From Acidobacteriota bacterium (GTDB lineage Bacteria > Acidobacteriota > Terriglobia > 20CM-2-55-15): 6,010 nucleotides of DNA. The notes beneath the pieces are model-generated. The model saw nothing but the letters and a program-made list of their open reading frames with translations, was not told the DNA's origin and ran no database searches. Position numbers and translations under genes: made by a program. The stretch covers positions 986 to 6,995 of the forward strand of contig QHXA01000195.1 of the NCBI GenBank assembly GCA_003222755.1, read 5' to 3'. Below, in pieces: positions 1 to 4,760 of this stretch. The first letter of the stretch is position 1. The number at the start of each line of letters is the position of its first letter.

Positions 1-635
1 GTGAGGTTGTTGTCGTCTCCATGGGTGGTGAACAGGCCGCGCGCGTCCTACGATCAGGACTTGCGATGGGCGCGGATCGGGCCATTCACCTGTTCGATCC
101 GAAATTCAAAGGGTCGGATGAATTTGCAACCGCCACGACATTGGCCAAAGCCATTGAGAAAGATGGTGGGGCAGATCTGATCCTGGCCGGAGTTCAATCC
201 GACGATCTTGGGACAGGAATGACCGGAACCATGACCGCAGAGTTCCTCGGTTACGCGCATGCGACTGTCGTCGTTGGTGTCGAAGCGAATCCCGACGCGA
301 AATCACTGAAAGTGCGTCGAGAGCTGGAGGGCGGCATCATCGAAATGGTGGAATTGCCGATGCCCGCCACGCTTACGATTCAATTCGGAATTAATCAACC
401 TCGGTATGCTTCGCTCAAAGGCATCATGGCGGCAAAAAAGAAAGAGTTCAAAATATGGTCTGCGGCCGACCTCGGGCTAGCCGACAACGCAACAGGAAAG
501 GCAGGAGCGATGTACGAAGTGAAACAGGTTTTGATCCCGGAGCGAAAGAGTAAAGTCGAAATCATCACTGGATCGCCTGAAGAGGCTGCTGCGACGCTGG
601 TTGAAAAACTGCGCAAAGAAGCCAAGGTGCTGTAA
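1..635 (+). CDS. etfB: Electron transfer flavoprotein beta subunit, 5'-truncated by the window edge
   Basis: EtfB pairs with EtfA to form the soluble heterodimer that takes electrons from acyl-CoA and related dehydrogenases and passes them to the quinone pool via ETF:quinone oxidoreductase. The frame is open from base 3 (first residues EVVVVSMG), so the true start lies upstream. About 210 residues are visible against a usual 250-260, so roughly 40-50 N-terminal residues are missing. Recognisable family blocks are VVVVSMGGEQA followed by GLAMGADRAIHL, then LILAGVQSDDLGTGMTGTMTAEFLG. The ETF-beta signature region follows: VRRELEGG, then LPMPATLTIQFGINQPRYASL and KGIMAAKKKEF. An internal ATG at base 21 falls in the middle of a conserved strand and is not the start. 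The stop TAA (633-635) directly abuts the etfA ATG, implying translational coupling. Confidence 0.95.
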   Translation, partial: EVVVVSMGGEQAARVLRSGLAMGADRAIHLFDPKFKGSDEFATATTLAKAIEKDGGADLILAGVQSDDLGTGMTGTMTAEFLGYAHATVVVGVEANPDAKSLKVRRELEGGIIEMVELPMPATLTIQFGINQPRYASLKGIMAAKKKEFKIWSAADLGLADNATGKAGAMYEVKQVLIPERKSKVEIITGSPEEAAATLVEKLRKEAKVL

Positions 636-1613
636 ATGATCTTTGTCATCGCCGAGCACAAGGAAACCAAACTCAAGCCGATTACATCAGAACTGTTAGT
701 TTTCGCGCAGCGCCTGAGTCGAGATTTCGGCCAACCGATTACGGCGGTAATGTTGGGTTCAAACACGGCGGCTCTCGCGGGCGAACTCAAGACCAAAAAA
801 ATCGATCGAGTGCTGACTGCCGAGCACGAGGAACTCACAGATTACAACCCCGATCGTTACGTAGAGATCCTCAAAGCAATATTCGAAAAGGAAACACCGT
901 TTCTCGTTTTGATCGGCCATACCACGCAAGGCATGGATTTCGCGCCAAGGTTGGCCGTGGCGCTACGCCGGCCTCTCATCGCGGGTTGTGTCGAATACGA
1001 GAAGGAGGGCGACCGTCTCGTTCTAACGCGGCAAATCTTCAACGCGAAGCTGAATATGAAGACCGCGCTTCGAGGCGAGCCGCCGTACTTTGCCACTGCG
1101 TTGCCCGGGGCGTTCGCCGCCGACGAGATCGAATCGGGGGGAAACGCTGACGTCATCAGCTTTCCAGTCGTGCTCAAAGGCACCGCGCGCCGCAAAATTC
1201 TAGAACGCGTGGAGGCTCAGAAAGGCAAGGCCGATCTCAGTTCTGCGCCCATTATTGTGTCCGGCGGGCGTGGCCTGAAGGAAAAGCAAAACTTCAGTTT
1301 GATTTTTGAGCTAGCCGAAGCCATTGGCGGGTCCGTCGGCGCGTCTCGTCCGGTCGTGGATTCCGAATGGCTGCCGAGGGAATACCAAATCGGGAGTTCC
1401 GGCCAGACCGTTTCACCGAAGCTGTACTTGGCTATCGGGATCTCTGGAGCAATTCAGCACCTGGTCGGCATGCAAGGCTCGCGCTGCATCGTCGCCATTA
1501 ACAAAGATGCCGAAGCCCCGATTTTCAAGGTGGCTCATTACGGTATAGTTGACGATCTGTTCAAGGTTGTTCCCGCGCTGACTAAGATTTTCAAAGACCT
1601 CAAACGAGCATAA
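636..1613 (+). CDS. etfA: Electron transfer flavoprotein alpha subunit
   Basis: This is the FAD-binding partner of the preceding EtfB; the 325-residue length is normal for the family. Residues 1-180 form the N-terminal domain, with LVLIGHTTQGMDFAPRLA at about 90-107. Residues 200-325 form the FAD domain: GGRG at 210-213, GASRPVVDSEW around 235-245, SSGQTVSPKLY at 254-264, GISGAIQHLVGM at 268-279, and INKDAEAPIF near 288-297. By alignment from memory with the human protein, R238 and H275 match the conserved FAD-contacting Arg249 and His286. Residue S255 sits where human ETF has Thr266, a conservative change. The start is the ATG immediately after the etfB stop, with AAGG at 624-627 as a modest ribosome binding site. 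It is expected to be co-transcribed with etfB. Nothing seen decides whether this ETF is of the bifurcating kind, and no dehydrogenase partner lies in the window. Confidence 0.96.
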   Translation: MIFVIAEHKETKLKPITSELLVFAQRLSRDFGQPITAVMLGSNTAALAGELKTKKIDRVLTAEHEELTDYNPDRYVEILKAIFEKETPFLVLIGHTTQGMDFAPRLAVALRRPLIAGCVEYEKEGDRLVLTRQIFNAKLNMKTALRGEPPYFATALPGAFAADEIESGGNADVISFPVVLKGTARRKILERVEAQKGKADLSSAPIIVSGGRGLKEKQNFSLIFELAEAIGGSVGASRPVVDSEWLPREYQIGSSGQTVSPKLYLAIGISGAIQHLVGMQGSRCIVAINKDAEAPIFKVAHYGIVDDLFKVVPALTKIFKDLKRA

Positions 1614-1616
1614 GGA

Positions 1617-1645
1617 TTGACTGGCCGAATTGTTTAAACTAACAT
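1617..1645 (+). promoter_or_regulatory. Candidate sigma-70 promoter for the cytochrome gene
   Basis: TTGACT (1617-1622, five of six matches to the -35 consensus) is followed, after exactly 17 bases, by TAACAT (1640-1645, four of six matches to the -10 consensus). It begins four bases after the etfA stop and would give a leader of roughly 45 nt before the cytochrome start. This supports independent transcription of the cytochrome gene. No convincing Rho-independent terminator separates etfA from it, so read-through from etfBA is also possible. The call rests on consensus matching only. Confidence 0.5.
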
Positions 1646-1683
1646 CCGGCTCGGTGCGTTTTTGACCACTATTCCCAGTCTGG

Positions 1684-1690
1684 AAGGAGG
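1684..1690 (+). promoter_or_regulatory. Strong Shine-Dalgarno of the cytochrome gene
   Basis: AAGGAGG lies six bases before the ATG at 1697. It is the best ribosome binding site in the window and fixes the start of the cytochrome gene. It suggests efficient translation, in contrast to the other genes here, which have weak or no Shine-Dalgarno sequences. Confidence 0.85.
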
Positions 1691-1696
1691 ATTGAA

Positions 1697-2107
1697 ATGC
1701 GCAAAGTCTCAATTTTGATTGGGATTTGTATGTTAGTTGCGTTGGCGCTCACGCTGATGGCGCAAGGACCCCCAGATCTATCCCCGATCATGAAAGATGT
1801 CGCTGCGACCCAGAATAGTTTGAGAATGAATCTTATGAACAATGCCGCAGCGGATGTTGAAAAAGATGCCGCAAAGCTTCAGGATGATTTCACTAAAGCG
1901 ATGGGCTTCTTTAAGGCAATGAAAGCGCAGGATGCAGTCGATACGGCGAAAGCGAATATTGACAGGGCCGGCGAGATCGCAAAAGCGGCGAAGGCAAATA
2001 ACCTGGATGCCGCCAAAGCAACTGCCGGTGAGCTTCAAAAGAGCTGCAAGGCCTGTCACGATGTTCATCGTGAACAGCTCCCGGATAAGACCTTCAAGTT
2101 CAAATAA
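1697..2107 (+). CDS. Periplasmic small c-type cytochrome, cytochrome c'/c556-like four-helix type
   Basis: This 136-residue protein has a clear Sec signal peptide: positive MRK, a hydrophobic core at about 4-20, and likely cleavage after A22 in LMAQ. C11 lies inside the hydrophobic core without a good lipobox, so a lipoprotein is unlikely. The mature part of about 114 residues is rich in Ala, Lys, Asp and Met and looks wholly helical. It ends with a single haem-binding CKACH motif (C117, C120, H121) near the C-terminus. Haem attachment on the last helix is the hallmark of the cytochrome c'/c556 group, as opposed to class I cytochromes, where it is N-terminal. A Met in the first helix (M32 or M44) could be the sixth iron ligand as in c556, but this cannot be settled by reading. 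Likely role is periplasmic electron transfer or small-ligand binding. Its link to the upstream ETF genes may be positional only. It has its own candidate promoter and a strong ribosome binding site. Confidence 0.85.
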   Translation: MRKVSILIGICMLVALALTLMAQGPPDLSPIMKDVAATQNSLRMNLMNNAAADVEKDAAKLQDDFTKAMGFFKAMKAQDAVDTAKANIDRAGEIAKAAKANNLDAAKATAGELQKSCKACHDVHREQLPDKTFKFK

Positions 2108-2125
2108 ACGGATCTCCATCCTCTC

Positions 2126-2164
2126 GTAGCGGCGGAAAAAGCCATTTAAAATTTCTGCCGCTAC
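2126..2164. repeat. Intergenic 13-bp-stem hairpin, REP-like
   Basis: The left arm GTAGCGGCGGAAA (2126-2138) pairs with the right arm TTTCTGCCGCTAC (2152-2164) over 13 bp with one G-U pair, around a 13-nt A/T-rich loop. It lies 18 bp after the cytochrome stop. The outer ends GTAG and CTAC, followed by AAT, resemble those of the palindrome at 4731-4760. GTAG at the foot of a hairpin is typical of REP elements handled by REP-associated tyrosine transposases. It could also protect or end the cytochrome mRNA, but the tail after the stem (CAATTTCTT) is a poor U-tract. Confidence 0.6.
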
Positions 2165-2170
2165 AATTTC

Positions 2171-2198
2171 TTGGAAATTTTCTTTAAAAAGGTGTAAC
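2171..2198 (+). promoter_or_regulatory. Weak candidate promoter upstream of the terminator hairpin
   Basis: TTGGAA (2171-2176) and TGTAAC (2193-2198) are separated by 16 bases of A/T-rich sequence, each matching the sigma-70 consensus at four of six positions. Transcription would start near 2205. The region is A/T-rich, so chance matches are likely. Confidence 0.25.
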
Positions 2199-2217
2199 TT
2201 TTTTCCTGTACCAAGAG

Positions 2218-2237
2218 TCTACAGTAGTGTATGTAGA
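2218..2237. repeat. Interrupted inverted repeat TCTACA-N8-TGTAGA
   Basis: TCTACA (2218-2223) and TGTAGA (2232-2237) are exact inverted copies around an 8-base spacer. In RNA the stem could extend by three weaker pairs to 2215-2240. TACA/TGTA half-sites recall operators of BlaI/MecI-type repressors, but those have a much shorter spacer, so an RNA hairpin seems as likely as an operator. Confidence 0.35.
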
Positions 2238-2259
2238 TTTCCTCCACCATCCCACCTTC

Positions 2260-2290
2260 CCCCGCGGGGCAACCCGCGGGGATTTTTTTT
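2260..2290 (+). terminator. Rho-independent terminator with GCAA tetraloop
   Basis: The arms CCCCGCGGG (2260-2268) and CCCGCGGGG (2273-2281) form a perfect 9-bp G/C stem closed by the GNRA tetraloop GCAA (2269-2272). One A and then eight T residues (2283-2290) follow. The T-tract shows it acts on plus-strand transcripts coming from the cytochrome gene or from a promoter in the gap. It ends only 27 bp before the ATG of the TPR gene, so it should insulate that gene from upstream transcription or act as an attenuator. Confidence 0.9.
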
Positions 2291-2305
2291 GCTATTCAGC
2301 CCACG

Positions 2306-2311
2306 TATGAT
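2306..2311 (+). promoter_or_regulatory. Candidate -10 box placed for a leaderless TPR mRNA
   Basis: TATGAT matches TATAAT at five of six positions and is separated from the ATG at 2318 by six bases. That is the usual distance from a -10 box to the transcription start, so the mRNA could begin at the start codon itself. No good -35 is visible: the T-tract of the terminator occupies the 17-bp-spaced position. Confidence 0.3.
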
Positions 2312-2317
2312 GAAGGC

Positions 2318-3313
2318 ATGTTCGGTTGTGTCCTGGCCCTCCTGCTATTCCTTGGCAACCCTCTACACGACGACCCGATTGCTGACCGCCTGATCCGTAC
2401 TGCCATCGATGCGACCTATCAGCTGCACTTGAACGAAGCCCGGGCAGCGGCACGCGAGCTTCAGCAGCGGTACGCGGATCATCCCGCGGGGTTCCTCATT
2501 ATGGCCGAGACCTACTGGTGGGAGGCGCAGGAGGATCCAAACAATGAGAGGATCGAGAAGGCCTACTACCATGCCCAGGAAATCGCGCGCGAGAAAGCCG
2601 AAGCTGCGGTAAGCGCTGGAAAGTATCCGCAAGCCGAGGTGCTGGGCTATCTGGCCTCGGCGCACGGAAGCTACGCTCGATTCGAAGTCACACAAAAGGG
2701 AGCGTTCTATCGCGCATTGCGGGCAGGCTTGCGCGCCCACAAGTATGCGGAACAGGTGTACGCCCTGGACAAGACCTACTACGACATTTATGTCGGGCTC
2801 GGCGCTTTTAACTATTTCGCCGGTACACTGCCCAGTGTCATCAAGCCGTTTGCTTGGTTGCTGGGCGCACACGGGGACAAAGATCTTGGCGTAGAACAGC
2901 TTCAGACGGCGATGCAGAAGGGGCGCTATTCCCGAACGGAAGCTCGCATCGTTTATTACACGGCCTTATTTTCAAATAAGGAGTACGCTGCCGCTTTTCC
3001 CATACTTGAAAAGCTCATGTCGGATTACCCAGACAATTTTGTCCTCTATGGTTGGGCTACGGAGTGGTTCCGGGACCAGCATAAGAACTTGGAAGGAGCG
3101 GAATATTTCGAGCGGATGTATGCAAAGCAAGTGAACCGGTCCTCAAGCATGGCGAAATATGCGCTGTTGGAGAAAACGCATCTCCTGCTGGCGCACGAAC
3201 GCAAGGCTGAGGCGATTCAGACCTTGCAGCGCATTAAACAGTTGCCAGGTTCCGACCAGTTGATTTCAGCAAAGCTGCAGGCGTTGGAGAGGGAAATCCT
3301 GGGAAAGCATTAA
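2318..3313 (+). CDS. TPR-solenoid protein, possibly exported, with an Iml2/TTC39-like core motif
   Basis: This 331-residue protein appears entirely helical, with helix pairs of TPR type. Examples are the segments around 20-65 (ATYQLHLNEARAAARELQQRYADHPAG), 100-150, 207-240 (YSRTEARIVYYTALFSNKEY then LEKLMSDYPDN) and 255-325. Residues 158-197, with YVGLGAFNYFAGTLP and later LLGAHGDKDLGVEQL, recall the conserved segment of eukaryotic Iml2/TTC39 proteins (DUF3808). This is from memory and unconfirmed. The N-terminus is a short hydrophobic stretch (residues 3-13) without positive charges, so it is a weak signal peptide or anchor. No in-frame ATG, GTG or TTG lies between the terminator and the chosen ATG. 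The only Shine-Dalgarno-like bases (AAGG) sit one base before the ATG, too close for normal use. TPR proteins act as scaffolds; no enzyme motif is seen. The 3' end faces the M28 peptidase gene tail to tail. Confidence 0.82.
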   Translation: MFGCVLALLLFLGNPLHDDPIADRLIRTAIDATYQLHLNEARAAARELQQRYADHPAGFLIMAETYWWEAQEDPNNERIEKAYYHAQEIAREKAEAAVSAGKYPQAEVLGYLASAHGSYARFEVTQKGAFYRALRAGLRAHKYAEQVYALDKTYYDIYVGLGAFNYFAGTLPSVIKPFAWLLGAHGDKDLGVEQLQTAMQKGRYSRTEARIVYYTALFSNKEYAAAFPILEKLMSDYPDNFVLYGWATEWFRDQHKNLEGAEYFERMYAKQVNRSSSMAKYALLEKTHLLLAHERKAEAIQTLQRIKQLPGSDQLISAKLQALEREILGKH

Positions 3314-3354
3314 TGTAAATGTATCGGTCCGCACCGCTCCGCCGACATCGCACT
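3314..3354. other. 41-bp spacer between convergent genes, without a clear terminator
   Basis: The TPR gene (+) and the peptidase gene (-) end tail to tail here. The only structure seen is a 4-bp stem CGGT/ACCG with a CCGC loop and no T-tract on either strand. Transcripts from the two sides may therefore overlap or end by Rho. Confidence 0.5.
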
Positions 3355-4716
3355 TTACTTCACAAGCTTCACTTCCGGATCACGTCGAATTGGGGTCACG
3401 TAGGCGCTGACGAGGCTTTCGTTACCGTCTGGTCCGACGGCAGCGACACCGAATACATGGTCATCGATCGAGAGGTTGCCGAATATGTACTCGGTCATAT
3501 TTCCGACCAGTTGCTGGTGTTGCCAATCGTTTGTCCACGTGTCGCGCCAGTAGATGCGATAGGCAACAGCTCCGGGCGAGCTGTTCCAGCGGAGGTTCGC
3601 ATCGTAGCCTGACGGCTGGCGGCCAATCATCACCTGATTGCGCTCGTTCACCACTTTCGGCGCCGGCGGTGCAAGCGCAAGTGCGGCCACGCTGGCCGCG
3701 TTGATGCGAGCATTCTGCGCCAAATACTTGAAATCGACGCCGTCGAGAGTGTCGTTGGCGGAGTGCTGTTTTGAAAAATTCTCATTCGATTCCCGAAACA
3801 CGACTGCGGGGTAGCCGTACTGATTGAAGGAGGAATGGTCGCTGCCGCGGCCGAACCGGTCATTTCTTGCCATTAGCTGCACCTGATGTGCCGGCACGTG
3901 GATTGTCGCCATGCGTTGGATATAACGGGCGAGTGATCGCGAGGTGGAGTCCTCGGGCCCCTCGGCGTACACCCGGACGGATTTCGTATCAATGGCACCG
4001 TTACCGCTATGACTGTTACCGACGATGTCGTTGTTAAAGACCGCTTCGACCAATACGTGTTCAGAAGCAATCTTTTGCACGTGCGCGCGGGAGCCGACCA
4101 AGCCCTGCTCTTCGCCAGCCCAGCACACAAATACCAACGTCGCATCGAACTCGATTCCGCTTTCTGCAAACACACGCGCCAGCTCCATCGTGAGTGCCGT
4201 GCCGCTGCCATCGTCGTTTGCACCCGGCGACGCAGCGTTATAGTCCTGATTCGCATTGAGCTGGGGATCGGCAGGAGCCGCCTGCCCGGCAGGCCGGGTG
4301 TTCACGGCTATTTGGCCTCCAGGGCCGATGTTCACTGTGTCATAGTGACTGGTAACATAAATCCGGCGTGGGGTCCTGCCGGGCAGAACGGCCATCACAT
4401 TCCGCAGTTCCACGTCACGGGTGATGCGTCCTTGCGCAGCGACCCTGTAGATATCGAAGCTGACCTGCAGTTTTGAACTCGATCGTTTTAGTTCATCCAG
4501 AATCCACTGTCGTGCGGCGCCGATACCTCGAACGGGAGACGTCGTATCCGACAATGTGTGGCGAGTCACAAAGCTTGTGAGCCTTTCATCCAGCTGGCGG
4601 AGCCGCTCCTCAGAAACGGCCGCAACCAGTTTTTCGATGCGCGGATCGGCGTCGGGCCGGCCCACATTCTGCGCAGCCAGAGGAACAGCAACACTCAGGA
4701 CAAGCAGTAACTTCAT
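3355..4716 (-). CDS. Secreted M28-family zinc aminopeptidase with C-terminal fibronectin-III-like domain
   Basis: This 453-residue protein has a Sec signal peptide (MKLLLVLSVAVPLAAQ, cleavage after A15). The M28 catalytic domain spans about 100-348. The co-catalytic zinc site is complete: H124 in SHYDT with D126, bridging D168 in GANDDGSG, E202 (general base) and E203 (ligand) in AGEEQGLVGS, D230 in FNNDIVGN, and H318 in KQHSANDTLD. It should remove N-terminal residues from peptides in the periplasm or outside the cell. Residues 352-445 form a beta-rich Fn3-like domain (LRWNSSPGAVAYRIYW, later DDHVFGVAAVGPDGNESLVS), probably for substrate or surface binding. Residues 131-162 are a Pro/Ala/Asn-rich insertion before the bridging Asp. 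The ATG is preceded by a weak GGGGA seven bases upstream. It lies 39 bp after kbl on the same strand, with a palindrome between, so co-transcription is plausible. Exact peptide specificity cannot be read. Confidence 0.93.
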   Translation of the reverse strand: MKLLLVLSVAVPLAAQNVGRPDADPRIEKLVAAVSEERLRQLDERLTSFVTRHTLSDTTSPVRGIGAARQWILDELKRSSSKLQVSFDIYRVAAQGRITRDVELRNVMAVLPGRTPRRIYVTSHYDTVNIGPGGQIAVNTRPAGQAAPADPQLNANQDYNAASPGANDDGSGTALTMELARVFAESGIEFDATLVFVCWAGEEQGLVGSRAHVQKIASEHVLVEAVFNNDIVGNSHSGNGAIDTKSVRVYAEGPEDSTSRSLARYIQRMATIHVPAHQVQLMARNDRFGRGSDHSSFNQYGYPAVVFRESNENFSKQHSANDTLDGVDFKYLAQNARINAASVAALALAPPAPKVVNERNQVMIGRQPSGYDANLRWNSSPGAVAYRIYWRDTWTNDWQHQQLVGNMTEYIFGNLSIDDHVFGVAAVGPDGNESLVSAYVTPIRRDPEVKLVK

Positions 4717-4730
4717 GAAAATGTCCCCGC

Positions 4731-4760
4731 TGTAGGGACGGTCTATAGACCGCCCCTACA
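4731..4760. repeat. 30-bp near-perfect palindrome, REP-like, carrying the kbl stop codon
   Basis: The arms TGTAGGGACGGTCTA (4731-4745) and TAGACCGCCCCTACA (4746-4760) are inverted copies with a single mismatch (A4738 against C4753). The 15-bp arms abut with no spacer. The kbl stop codon TAG (minus strand, 4758-4756) lies inside the right arm. The element fills most of the gap between kbl and the peptidase gene. Outer GTAG/CTAC ends are typical of REP-type elements. It has no T-tract on either side, so it is not an evident terminator, though the hairpin could stabilise the upstream mRNA. Confidence 0.8.

Larger units (their letters stand above)
2205..2290 (+). ncRNA. Possible short structured RNA ending at the strong terminator
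   Basis: If the weak promoter just upstream is real, the transcript would be about 86 nt. It would have a 5' hairpin (core 2218-2237), a C/U-rich unpaired linker (2241-2259) and then the GCAA-capped terminator. The linker holds TCCTCC (2240-2245), which could pair with Shine-Dalgarno sequences such as the one before the cytochrome gene. No open reading frame of note is present. The main alternative is that this is simply the 3' untranslated end of the cytochrome mRNA, or a leader/attenuator for the TPR gene. I do not recognise a known RNA family. Confidence 0.25.

Noticed and set aside
395..838. 147-residue open frame on the minus strand across the etfB/etfA junction
   Set aside because: It lies fully opposite two clearly coding genes, is Ser/Ala/Arg-rich and low in recognisable motifs, and has no ribosome binding site of note. 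It is a shadow frame.
1645..1666. Terminator after etfA (CCG-GCT-CGG followed by T residues)
   Set aside because: The stem is only three base pairs and the T run is short and separated from it, so it cannot function as an intrinsic terminator.
2218..2237. BlaI/MecI-type operator
   Set aside because: The half-sites look right (TACA, TGTA) but the spacer is 8 bases rather than the short spacer of known sites, and no blaI-like gene is in the window.
2363..2872. 169-residue open frame on the minus strand inside the TPR gene
   Set aside because: It is antisense to a coherent helical-repeat protein, has no domain I recognise and no start context.
4009..4476. 155-residue open frame on the plus strand opposite the M28 peptidase
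   Set aside because: The opposite strand encodes the complete zinc-site motifs of the peptidase; this frame has no family features.
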